This document shows, in pieces, positions 1-5,468 of a stretch of 6,549 nt of DNA. Positions within the stretch are counted from its first letter, which is position 1, and each line of letters begins with the position of its first letter. Source of the stretch: Methanomethylovorans sp. (GTDB taxonomy: Archaea > Halobacteriota > Methanosarcinia > Methanosarcinales > Methanosarcinaceae); the NCBI GenBank assembly GCA_020854785.1, contig JAHFZE010000177.1, positions 1 through 6,549 on the forward strand, read 5' to 3'. The position numbers were made by a program, and so were the translations under genes. The notes under the pieces were generated by a model that ran no database searches, was not told the DNA's origin, and saw nothing but the letters and a program-made list of their open reading frames with translations.

Positions 1-141
1 AAGTTCGGCTTCGACTTCAAGCCGAAGCCTGCTCAGGCCGAACAAGCCGATAGTAAGACCAGAAAAGATCCCTGACTGTAATAAACATAAAAAGATGAGT
101 ATCCACGTTATTATAACCATATGAATGATTTCTCTTTTCAT
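1..141 (-). CDS. CNNM/CorC-type DUF21 membrane protein, N-terminal fragment
   Basis: The minus strand is open from an ATG at 141-139 to the left edge, giving 47 residues (MKREIIHMVIITW... ending LSRLRLEVEAEL). One hydrophobic helix (about residues 8-22) leads into SGIFSGLTIGLFGLSRLRLE. This matches the start of the DUF21 (CNNM) transmembrane domain, whose usual pattern is helix, small-residue SG-x-F-SG stretch, then SRxRLE. Known family members (CorC, MpfA, archaeal CNNM) carry DUF21 plus CBS domains and act in Mg2+ or other cation efflux; the CBS part would lie outside the window. GGAGG lies one base before the ATG, which is unusually close; the next in-frame ATG is at 120. The gene follows mscS by 33 nt on the same strand, so it is probably the last visible gene of the corA operon. 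A plus-strand frame (1-75) over the same bases has no independent support. I am fairly sure of the family, less sure of the cation. Confidence 0.8.
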   Translation of the reverse strand, partial: MKREIIHMVIITWILIFLCLLQSGIFSGLTIGLFGLSRLRLEVEAEL

Positions 142-174
142 GCCTCCAATATAAAAAAGTATGCTCCATCGTCA

Positions 175-1050
175 TCAATAATGTGAGAAAATAGAACAAT
201 CGTTCTCTGGACTTTCTACTTCATTTGCCGGTATACTGTTGGCGAACCAGAGAGTGCGCTGTGGCAGGGCTATCTTGATGCCATTCTCTTCGAGCGTCTT
301 TTTTATTATCCACAGCAGCCTGGTCTTGACAGAATACCACTCAGTGGATGGGGCCCAGATCCTTACGAAGATATTGACCCCGTTATCGTCCAGCTTATCC
401 ACAAAGACTGTAGGAATCGGATTTTTAAAAGCTATAGGGTCATCATCTATTATGCTTTTGATTATCCCAATGGCTTTGTCAGCATCGCTGTCATAGGTTA
501 TCCCTATGACATACTCAAATCTCCTTGCTACGTTAGCTGCATAATTGGTGATGTTGTTAAGAAAGACCTTATCGTTGGGCACACGTACATACAGTCCATC
601 AAAGGTCCTGATGATGGTGGAAACAAAAGTGATGTCTTCAACCACGCCTGCATTATTATCTATGTTCACCTGGTCCCCTATCTTAATGGGTCTTTCAAGG
701 GTCAGGAAGATCCCGGATATCAGATTCGCAACAATGCTCTGACCTGCGATACCCAGAATGATACCCAGCACACCTCCTGCTACAAGCAGGCTTGAAAGCT
801 CTACACCCATGAAAGGAAGTATGAAAAAGACAGTTACAAAGAAAACGAAACTGTAGCGCATAAGTTTGAGCAGCATGCTCAGTTGTTTCCTGTCCATCTT
901 GTCCTGCAGGGCCCTCATGAGGTATATGGACAGTATTTTTCCCGCGATCATAGAGATGATCACGACCGAAGCCACGAAGGTGATCCTGAAAAAGAGAATG
1001 GAATAGTCTGACAATGAAACTAATACCGCATCGTTGAGCGTGATGTTCAT
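175..1050 (-). CDS. mscS: MscS-family small-conductance mechanosensitive channel
   Basis: This is a 291-residue inner-membrane channel that opens under membrane tension to release solutes after hypo-osmotic shock. Three hydrophobic segments are visible at about residues 18-44, 63-81 and 86-117. The third is the Gly/Ala-rich pore helix (LVAGGVLGIILGIAGQS), followed by the family signature LERPIKIGD (118-126) and a beta-domain with VPNDKV and N-x-x-N residues. Near the C-terminus NGIKIALPQRTLW (256-268) matches the conserved I-P-(F)-P-Q-x-T-L motif of MscS. An ATG seven codons upstream exists, but the ATG at 1050 is preferred: it overlaps the DUF432 stop codon as ATGA and has GGAG eight bases before it. 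The overlap implies translational coupling with DUF432 and co-transcription from the corA promoter. Length is normal for the simple three-helix form. Family assignment is secure; ion selectivity cannot be read from sequence. Confidence 0.95.
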   Translation of the reverse strand: MNITLNDAVLVSLSDYSILFFRITFVASVVIISMIAGKILSIYLMRALQDKMDRKQLSMLLKLMRYSFVFFVTVFFILPFMGVELSSLLVAGGVLGIILGIAGQSIVANLISGIFLTLERPIKIGDQVNIDNNAGVVEDITFVSTIIRTFDGLYVRVPNDKVFLNNITNYAANVARRFEYVIGITYDSDADKAIGIIKSIIDDDPIAFKNPIPTVFVDKLDDNGVNIFVRIWAPSTEWYSVKTRLLWIIKKTLEENGIKIALPQRTLWFANSIPANEVESPENDCSIFSHY

Positions 1051-1757
1051 AGTCCGTACTCCATAATGCATTTGCTGCCGCTTACTCTTAGTTTTGATGA
1101 CACGTAGAGTTCCATGGCCTTTTTGAACCTGCTTTTTCCAGAACAGTTAATGAACTCCGTTTCCGCTAATTTCCTGCTTGGGACCTTCATGACCGCTTTC
1201 ATTACAACTTTGTTCTCTTCATAGTAGATCTTCATACCATAGGCGTTGAACAACGACTTGCTGATCTCTGCCATGTGCTCAGTGTCGTTAACTATCCTCA
1301 GTTCTATGTAACCCGTATGCCAGGGATATGTATCCGGCGGGGAAAGGAATACGTCGCTTTCCCAATACCTGCAGATGATCCCATTACTTGGAGCACCGTA
1401 TAGCGTGTACTTTAACTTTGCAAAAGAAAAAATATCTATGATCTCAAAGTCCTCTTTTCCCTGAGATACGAAAACTCCCATCTCGATAGGGAAAGTGATG
1501 TAAACCTTCTGTATAGTGCCCGGTTCAAATACCAAAGTCTTTTTAAAGTTCACCAGTAAGAAATGCGTGAGCCTTTTAGGCAAGTTGACCGGTTCAATAG
1601 GGTTGAGCAAGAAACTGCATTGATCCTGGAAAAGTAATCTTTCTGTGCTTCCCAGACTGCCCCATCTGCGATATATGAGTGAATCTTGATGATCTTCCAC
1701 TGATAAGGAAACACCTTCTATTTCCATGTTAAAAGTAGGTCCATATGAGCCGAACAT
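1047..1757 (-). CDS. DUF432 family protein of unknown function
   Basis: The most likely product is 236 residues, starting at the ATG at 1757 (MFGSYGPTF...). The beginning (FG-x-YGPxF, then IEGVSLSVE and IYRRWGS) fits what I recall of the archaeal DUF432 family, which has no known function; this is memory, not a search. The protein is soluble, with no signal peptide or membrane helix. It is rich in beta-type segments (YITFPIEMGVF, IELRIVND), and basic residues cluster near the C-terminus. Two longer starts are open: ATG 1808, which overlaps the corA stop and has GGAAG upstream, and ATG 1889. ATG 1757 is chosen because it begins at the conserved block and leaves a 41-nt gap after corA; the ribosome site is weak (CGGAAA). 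Its stop codon shares ATGA with mscS. Lying between corA and mscS, it may assist or regulate a channel, but that is inference from position alone. Confidence 0.75.
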   Translation of the reverse strand: MFGSYGPTFNMEIEGVSLSVEDHQDSLIYRRWGSLGSTERLLFQDQCSFLLNPIEPVNLPKRLTHFLLVNFKKTLVFEPGTIQKVYITFPIEMGVFVSQGKEDFEIIDIFSFAKLKYTLYGAPSNGIICRYWESDVFLSPPDTYPWHTGYIELRIVNDTEHMAEISKSLFNAYGMKIYYEENKVVMKAVMKVPSRKLAETEFINCSGKSRFKKAMELYVSSKLRVSGSKCIMEYGL

Positions 1758-1798
1758 AATAATTTCCGTGAAATAATATAAAAGAAGTATCTCATTAT

Positions 1799-2884
1799 TT
1801 ATAACCATTTCTTCTTCCGGAAATAGAAGAACATGAAAACGCCGATAGACAACATGATCAACCAGAGGCCAGGATATCCCCATTTCCATGAAAGTTCCGG
1901 CATATATTGAAAGTTCATGCCATACACGCCCGCAAGGAATGTCAATGGAATGAATATAGTAGCGATGATGGTAAGCACTTTCATCACTTCGTTCATCCTG
2001 TTGCTGATGCTGGACAGATATATATCCAGCATGCCGGAAAGCATATCCCTGTATGTTTCAATGGTATCTATAATTTGTATTGTATGGTCGTATATATCCT
2101 TAATATATATTTGTGTGGTCCTTGCAATAAGCCCTGATTCTTCCCTTAAGAGACTGTTCGATACTTCACGCAGGGGCCACGCAGATTTGCGCAGGAATAT
2201 CATCTCATTTCTCAGAACATGTAACTTTTCAAGGGTCTCAGGCCCCGGGTAGTCGAGCAGTTCGTCTTCCAGCAGTTCTATTCGCTCACCCATCTTTTCC
2301 AGAATGACAAAATAATTATCAACTATAGAATCAATGAGTGCATACGCAAGATAATCAGCTCCCATTTCACGTATGCGGCCCTTTGAACTTTTTAATCTCA
2401 TACGTACGGGATCAAAGGTATCCCCTCCTGCTTCCTGGAACGATATTACGAAATTGCTGCCAAGGATAAGGCTTACCTGTTCGGATATGGCCTCTGGGTC
2501 AGTGTCGTTTTCATCTTCTTTATCTATGTTGTAGAACATCCGCAGAACTATGTATATATAGCCTTCAAAGTCCTCTATCTTCGGGCGTTGGGTTGTATGG
2601 AGAATATCTTCAAGGACAAGGGGATGAATATTGAAATGTTTTCCCAGGCGCTCGATGATCGTTACATCATGTATCCCATCTATATTGATCCACGTTACAG
2701 TGGGACTGTCCCTGAAAGAAAATACTTCTTCGATATCTTTTATTTCCTTTATCTGGCAATGGTCCTTATCGTAATCCATCAATGTTATTTTTATTGTCTC
2801 TGTCCGTTTATCGCCTACATGGACGATAGTTCCGGGAGGCAGCCCGAACTTCTCGGAAGCCCGTTTCACGAACCTGTTTGCCAT
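1799..2884 (-). CDS. corA: CorA family magnesium/cobalt transport protein
   Basis: This 361-residue protein is a pentameric membrane channel that takes up Mg2+ (also Co2+ or Ni2+ in some members). The N-terminal two-thirds forms the cytoplasmic funnel, with TWINIDGIHD (64-73), HPLVLEDILHTTQRPKIEDF (87-106) and long charged helices at about 195-300. Two C-terminal helices (about 302-320 and 338-355) flank the diagnostic YGMN pore motif at residues 321-324. A basic tail (RKKKWL) ends the protein. Length and layout match Thermotoga-type CorA. The ATG start gives the expected N-terminus (RFVKRASEKFGLPPGT); the frame stays open upstream to a TAA but has no other usual start codon. A GGTGG lies three bases and a GAGG eleven bases before the ATG. 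This is the first gene of the four-gene minus-strand operon, with a TATA box at about 3010-3020 and an untranslated leader of roughly 100 nt. Confidence 0.96.
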   Translation of the reverse strand: MANRFVKRASEKFGLPPGTIVHVGDKRTETIKITLMDYDKDHCQIKEIKDIEEVFSFRDSPTVTWINIDGIHDVTIIERLGKHFNIHPLVLEDILHTTQRPKIEDFEGYIYIVLRMFYNIDKEDENDTDPEAISEQVSLILGSNFVISFQEAGGDTFDPVRMRLKSSKGRIREMGADYLAYALIDSIVDNYFVILEKMGERIELLEDELLDYPGPETLEKLHVLRNEMIFLRKSAWPLREVSNSLLREESGLIARTTQIYIKDIYDHTIQIIDTIETYRDMLSGMLDIYLSSISNRMNEVMKVLTIIATIFIPLTFLAGVYGMNFQYMPELSWKWGYPGLWLIMLSIGVFMFFYFRKKKWL

Positions 2885-2969
2885 CAGCCACCGTTCCTCA
2901 AGCCAACGAAGTTGATCGTTGGGATCACAACTATTGCACCTTGGATAAATGATCCAGTAATGTTAATGA

Positions 2970-2995
2970 TATTTTATCACTATATCAGTAAAATA
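2970..2995. repeat. Inverted repeat at the predicted corA transcription start
   Basis: TATTTTA (2970-2976) and TAAAATA (2989-2995) are perfect 7-bp inverted copies separated by 12 bp. They lie where transcription from the corA TATA box should begin, so a repressor site is possible. In sequence this AT-rich, chance cannot be excluded. Confidence 0.4.
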
Positions 2996-3008
2996 AGCTA
3001 TTTAATAT

Positions 3009-3021
3009 CTTATATATATTA
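3009..3021 (-). promoter_or_regulatory. TATA box of the corA operon
   Basis: On the minus strand the sequence reads AATATATATAAG, close to the archaeal TATA consensus TTTATATA. Transcription would be expected to start about 25 nt downstream, near 2990, leaving a leader of about 100 nt before the corA ATG at 2884. No other TATA-like site of similar quality lies nearer to corA. Confidence 0.6.
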
Positions 3022-3040
3022 AATAAATATCCATCAACAA

Positions 3041-3063
3041 ATCCATTAATGCTAAAAATGGAT
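3041..3063. repeat. Inverted repeat upstream of the corA TATA box
   Basis: ATCCATT (3041-3047) and AATGGAT (3057-3063) form a perfect 7-bp inverted repeat with a 9-bp spacer, about 20 bp upstream of the TATA box relative to corA. The position suits an activator or repressor site; the regulator is unknown. Confidence 0.4.
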
Positions 3064-3077
3064 AGTTCGTTTGTACA

Positions 3078-3098
3078 TAAAGGTGATATGGACCTTTA
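3078..3098. repeat. Second upstream inverted repeat, TAAAGGT/ACCTTTA
   Basis: TAAAGGT (3078-3084) and ACCTTTA (3092-3098) are perfect 7-bp inverted copies with a 7-bp spacer. The site is 15 bp beyond the previous repeat and outside any predicted transcript, so it is more likely a DNA-binding site than an RNA hairpin. Function unknown. Confidence 0.4.
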
Positions 3099-3159
3099 AT
3101 CAGTTCATTTTCAAAATTATTAAATGTTTCTCCGGAGTAATTGTGCATGAAAAACGCTT

Positions 3160-3178
3160 AAAAGAAAAAAATGTAAAA
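3160..3178 (-). terminator. T-tract terminator after the 27-residue ORF
   Basis: On the minus strand a run of four T, then seven T, then four T (interrupted by C and A/G) lies 24 nt after the stop codon at 3202. Archaeal transcription usually ends at such U-rich tracts without needing a hairpin. Its position supports a real minus-strand transcript from the region to its right. Confidence 0.5.
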
Positions 3179-3201
3179 TGTACCATCCAACTTCTTATCT
3201 A

Positions 3202-3285
3202 TTATTTGTTGTTGAACTGAGCATAGACAGCTGCTCCAAGTATTATGCAGCCATATACTCCCAACTTGAGTGTCCTGAGTACCAT
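3202..3285 (-). CDS. Possible 27-residue single-helix membrane peptide
   Basis: The product would be MVLRTLKLGVYGCIILGAAV plus YAQFNNK: a basic N-terminus, one hydrophobic helix of about 15-18 residues, and a short polar tail. Such a layout is typical of membrane microproteins. AGGTGG lies five bases before the ATG, a good ribosome site, and a T-tract follows the stop. Directly upstream and in the same frame is a 30-codon stretch (ATG 3378 to TAA 3286) that ends immediately before this ATG; it lacks a ribosome site. A longer overlapping minus frame (3434-3243) and a plus frame (3178-3456) cover the same bases, but neither has a ribosome site. I do not recognise the peptide, and no TATA box is clear just upstream. 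Judged possible, not established. Confidence 0.35.
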   Translation of the reverse strand: MVLRTLKLGVYGCIILGAAVYAQFNNK

Positions 3286-3458
3286 TTATACCACCTGTTC
3301 ATTATAACTTGTAGCGGATGTCTGGTCTTTCGTACCGCCAATGTGATGAACACTATTGTTTTTTGTATCCTTTGGCATTTTTTGGCTTTTCTACGACCTG
3401 TACTTTGTTGTTTTGCTGAGATCCTGAACTTCAAAAAGATGCTATTAGAAAGATGAAC

Positions 3459-3483
3459 TCTGAGTGCTCAGAAAACACTCAGA
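3459..3483 (-). terminator. Hairpin terminator of the 40-residue Cys-rich gene
   Basis: A perfect 8-bp stem (3459-3466 with 3476-3483) and a 9-nt loop overlap the stop codon of the small gene. On the minus strand T-rich sequence follows (TTCATCTTTC, then TCTTTTTG). The arrangement fits a terminator or a 3'-end stabilising hairpin. Confidence 0.55.
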
Positions 3484-3601
3484 TCTTTGAGGTGCCGGAT
3501 TCCAAGCATTGGATAGTACAGTACATCTTGTCACGTGCACACCTGCGAAGAACATATATCTTACGACCACAGTTCTGACAGTTTACAGCTACATATTTCA
3601 T
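3479..3601 (-). CDS. 40-residue Cys-rich (zinc-ribbon-like) small protein
   Basis: The product is MKYVAVNCQNCGRKIYVLRR followed by CARDKMYCTIQCLESGTSKI. Five cysteines (8, 11, 21, 28, 32) form a CxxC knuckle and a second C-x3-C pair. With basic and aromatic residues between them, this looks like a minimal zinc ribbon that could bind nucleic acid or a partner protein. AAAGGAG lies nine bases before the ATG, one of the clearest ribosome sites in the window, and a hairpin terminator overlaps the stop. The start ATG shares ATGA with the stop of another small frame upstream (3598-3720), suggesting coupled translation. A TATA-like site at 3760-3765 could drive both. I do not recognise a named family. 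The ribosome site, Cys pattern and terminator together make it a probable real gene that length filters would miss. Confidence 0.65.
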   Translation of the reverse strand: MKYVAVNCQNCGRKIYVLRRCARDKMYCTIQCLESGTSKI

Positions 3602-3719
3602 AACGTTTTTCTCCTTTTGTTCTTTTTTCCGGGAAGAGAGCACGCATTTAGACCATCAGGGTCTGGAAGCCTCATGATCTTGCAGCGGACCTTCCCTTTT
3701 TCTTTCGTCCTTATTACAT
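3598..3719 (-). pseudogene. Small basic ORF with probable one-base frame disruption at its start
   Basis: A minus-strand frame ending at the TGA at 3600-3598 reads VIRTKEKGKVRCKIM, then RLPDPDGLNACSLPG, then KKNKRRKTL. It has protein-like composition and a very basic tail. The only usual in-frame start is the ATG at 3675, which gives 25 residues and lacks a close ribosome site. At 3719 an ATG preceded by AGAAGG is out of frame by one base and runs into TAA at once. One extra base there (for example ATGG instead of ATG) would give a continuous 40-residue protein. So this is a decayed gene, a sequencing error, or an ORF using a rare start such as ATA at 3714. Its stop overlaps the start of the Cys-rich gene (ATGA), which argues the frame is or was translated. 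No family recognised. Confidence 0.35.
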
Positions 3720-3734
3720 ACCTTCTAAAAAGTA

Positions 3735-3765
3735 CTATATTAATATTTCTATAGTGCGGTATATA
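3735..3765 (-). promoter_or_regulatory. TATA-like elements for the small-ORF pair
   Basis: Two candidates are visible on the minus strand: TATATA at 3765-3760 and TTAATATAG at 3743-3735. The first predicts a start of transcription near 3738, shortly before the AGAAGG at 3726-3721. The second would predict a start near 3714. Either could serve the small-ORF pair at 3720-3479. Confidence 0.4.
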
Positions 3766-3800
3766 CTAATGATCATAATGATGAGATATGCCATCTGTGC

Positions 3801-3831
3801 AAAAAAGAGTGGTGTGCAGGTTGCTGCCTGC
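3801..3831 (-). terminator. hisG terminator hairpin with T-run
   Basis: On the minus strand GCAGG and CCTGC (3827-3831 with 3816-3820) form a 5-bp stem with a 6-nt loop, and a run of six T follows at 3806-3801. It starts about 30 nt after the hisG stop codon. Confidence 0.55.
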
Positions 3832-3862
3832 GTATGCTCTGTCCGTTGAATTCACAGGATAT

Positions 3863-4735
3863 CTAGCGGACTATCTTCGAAATGTCCATCTCCAGGATAT
3901 CTTCAGCACCAAGTGCCTTGAGCCTGGGGATAAGCAGGTTGACTTCGTTCTTACTGACAACTGTCTCTACTGCATAGTAATCGGATTTGTATAGCTGGGA
4001 TACCGTAGGCCTCTTCATGGATGGGAGGAAATCGATGATCTCATCCAGCTTGTCACCAGGGACGTTCATATCAAGGAGTACCTTTCCCCGGGCTTCGATG
4101 ACAGAGAGCAGTAAAGTTCTGATCTCTTCTATCTCCCGTCTTTTAAGAGGGTCTTGCCAGCTATTCTTGTTAGCTATGAGCTTTGTAGAGGATTCCATGA
4201 TCTGGTCCACTATCTTAAGGCCATTCCTGCGTAAGGTGGATCCTGTTTCCGTGAGGTCGACAACTACATCCATGAGGTCGGGTACTTTTGCTTCCGTGGC
4301 ACCGTAGGAAAAATGGATCTCCACGGGAATGTTAAGTTCATCAAAGAACTTCTGTGTCATTCTCGGATATTCAGTAGAGACCCTGCTACCTGGTTTTATG
4401 TCTTTTGCACGATGTATGTCACTTTCCTGAGGTACTGCTATGACTATCTTAACATTCCCCGAGCCCTGTTTGCTGTAGGGCAGGTCAGCAACCTCCACAA
4501 CATCGGAGCTGGATTCTGTCACCCAATCAAGCCCTGAGATACCCAGATCGAAGTATCCATCATGTACATAGCGCGGGATCTCCTGCGGGCGCAGTATCTT
4601 GATCTTTTTTATCCTGGGGTCATTGATGGTAGGATTGTATTGCCTGTCAGTTTTCTTTATTTCAAGGTCTGCCTGCTTAAAGAGCAGGAGTGTCTGTTCT
4701 TCCAGACTGCCTTTTGGAATAGCTATTTCTATCAA
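3863..4735 (-). CDS. hisG: ATP phosphoribosyltransferase, long form
   Basis: This 290-residue cytoplasmic enzyme joins ATP and PRPP in the first, committed step of histidine synthesis. The catalytic part starts IEIAIPKGSLEEQT and holds ILRPQEIPRYV, FDLGISGLDWV and the PRPP-binding loop DLTETGSTL (residues 160-168). The last 75-80 residues (VLLDMNVPGDKLDEII... VNLLIPRLKALGAEDILEMDI) form the PII/ACT-like regulatory domain of long-form HisG, the site of histidine feedback inhibition, so no HisZ partner is needed. An ATG at 4801 is open but adds 22 residues foreign to the family and lies at the promoter. The TTG at 4735 gives the usual N-terminus and has AAGG eight bases upstream. The gene stands alone; no other his gene is visible. 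It is divergent from the GDT1-type transporter. Confidence 0.95.
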   Translation of the reverse strand: MIEIAIPKGSLEEQTLLLFKQADLEIKKTDRQYNPTINDPRIKKIKILRPQEIPRYVHDGYFDLGISGLDWVTESSSDVVEVADLPYSKQGSGNVKIVIAVPQESDIHRAKDIKPGSRVSTEYPRMTQKFFDELNIPVEIHFSYGATEAKVPDLMDVVVDLTETGSTLRRNGLKIVDQIMESSTKLIANKNSWQDPLKRREIEEIRTLLLSVIEARGKVLLDMNVPGDKLDEIIDFLPSMKRPTVSQLYKSDYYAVETVVSKNEVNLLIPRLKALGAEDILEMDISKIVR

Positions 4736-4790
4736 TGTGCCAACCTTTCCGTATGTTTCGGTGTAATATGGGATGCAATTATTATCTGAG

Positions 4791-4799
4791 GTATAAAGC
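4791..4799 (-). promoter_or_regulatory. TATA box of hisG
   Basis: The minus strand reads GCTTTATAC, a good archaeal TATA element. It predicts transcription from about 4769, leaving a leader of roughly 34 nt before the TTG start at 4735. Because it lies at the ATG of the longer frame (4801), it argues against that start. Confidence 0.6.
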
Positions 4800-4886
4800 A
4801 TATTCGATTGAAAAAAAGCAAAACTATTGACCTGTGTTAGATTTTAGGTCGACTCTCATTCAACTGTATTGAAGATCACCATTTGA

Positions 4887-4894
4887 TTTATATA
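4887..4894 (+). promoter_or_regulatory. TATA box of the GDT1-type transporter gene
   Basis: TTTATATA is an exact match to the archaeal consensus. Its centre is about 26 nt before the ATG at 4917, the usual distance from TATA box to transcription start, so the mRNA probably begins at or within a few bases of the start codon. Confidence 0.75.
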
Positions 4895-4916
4895 CAGCGT
4901 TTTCAATGAAGGGAGC

Positions 4917-5468
4917 ATGATCCAGGATATCCTTATACCTTTTCTGCTAGTGGGCCTTGCGGAGCTCGGGGATAAAACACAGCTTGCTGTCCTAGTGCTT
5001 TCCACAAAGACAAAGCAGTATGGTTCTCTGCTTGCGGGAGTTATGCTTGCTTTTGTGCTTACCGATGGCATAGCTATTATACTTGGGGATCTTATCGCTT
5101 CCGCTTTGCCTTTAGAGTATGTGAGAATATTTGCAGGTCTGCTTTTTGTTATATTTGGCGTCCTGATGCTGTACAACAGGAATAAGGATGAGGATGAAGG
5201 GTCATATGAACTGAAAAATCCTTTTGTATCAGGTTTTTCCCTGATACTTGTTTCTGAGATGGGGGACAAAACACAGCTCGCTGCAGCTCTGTTTGCCACC
5301 CGGTACGATCCATTGATGGTATTCATTGGAGTTATCATGGCGCTGTTGTTGCTTTCCATAATGGCTATCTATGTTGGGCAGAAGCTCATGGAAAGGGTTA
5401 ACAAACATACAATATCCACGGCTGCTGGCATTCTTTTTATTCTGATCGGGATCACTTTCTTCTTCTGA
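4917..5468 (+). CDS. GDT1/TMEM165 (UPF0016) family cation transporter
   Basis: This is a 183-residue membrane protein with two homologous halves. Each begins with the family signature E-x-G-D-K-T: ELGDKT at residues 16-21 and EMGDKT at 114-119. Each half has three hydrophobic helices, with a charged loop (YNRNKDEDEGSYELKN, 86-101) between the halves. Known relatives are yeast Gdt1, human TMEM165 and bacterial MneA, which move Mn2+ or Ca2+, often in exchange for H+. In a prokaryote, Mn2+ export is the likeliest role, but the metal cannot be read from sequence. The ATG at 4917 is the only sensible start; the ATG at 4906 is out of frame and stops at once. GGGAG lies one base before the start, but the TATA spacing suggests a leaderless mRNA. 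A perfect inverted repeat and T-run follow the stop. Confidence 0.93.
   Translation: MIQDILIPFLLVGLAELGDKTQLAVLVLSTKTKQYGSLLAGVMLAFVLTDGIAIILGDLIASALPLEYVRIFAGLLFVIFGVLMLYNRNKDEDEGSYELKNPFVSGFSLILVSEMGDKTQLAAALFATRYDPLMVFIGVIMALLLLSIMAIYVGQKLMERVNKHTISTAAGILFILIGITFFF

Larger units (their letters stand above)
2885..3201. other. AT-rich non-coding region upstream of corA
   Basis: No convincing gene is present. The stretch holds the corA promoter, three short inverted repeats (2970-2995, 3041-3063 and 3078-3098), an 8-bp palindrome CTCCGGAG at 3130-3137, and a T-tract on the minus strand (3160-3178) that probably ends the small transcription unit to the right. Base composition is much more AT-rich than in the flanking genes. 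Confidence 0.7.

Noticed and set aside
1..75. Plus-strand open frame ending in TGA at 75 (KFGFDFKPKP...)
   Set aside because: The minus strand over the same bases encodes a recognisable DUF21 N-terminus; the plus frame has no recognisable motif and looks like its shadow.
1047..1889. Longest version of the DUF432 frame, starting at ATG 1889 inside corA
   Set aside because: It would overlap corA by 91 nt and the added residues are corA sequence in another frame; the conserved block starts at 1757.
2885..2961. Open extension upstream of the corA ATG (CNSCDPNDQLRWLEERW, with a CxxC)
   Set aside because: It has no usual start codon before the TAA, and the ATG at 2884 already gives the normal CorA N-terminus.
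3243..3434. Minus-strand 63-codon frame (MKFRISAKQQ...)
   Set aside because: No ribosome site, no recognisable motif, and it competes with the better-supported 27-residue peptide in another frame.
3178..3456. Plus-strand 92-codon frame rich in Cys, His and Tyr
   Set aside because: No ribosome site or family motif, and it lies opposite minus-strand small ORFs that have better signals and a terminator.
3509..3754. Plus-strand 81-codon hydrophobic frame
   Set aside because: It is opposite the Cys-rich small gene, which has a strong ribosome site, motif and terminator; the hydrophobicity is what the complement of a Lys-rich frame gives.
4829..4850. GACCT/AGGTC inverted repeat between hisG and the GDT1-type gene
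   Set aside because: The arms are only 5 bp with a 12-bp spacer, too weak to call as an operator without comparison to relatives.
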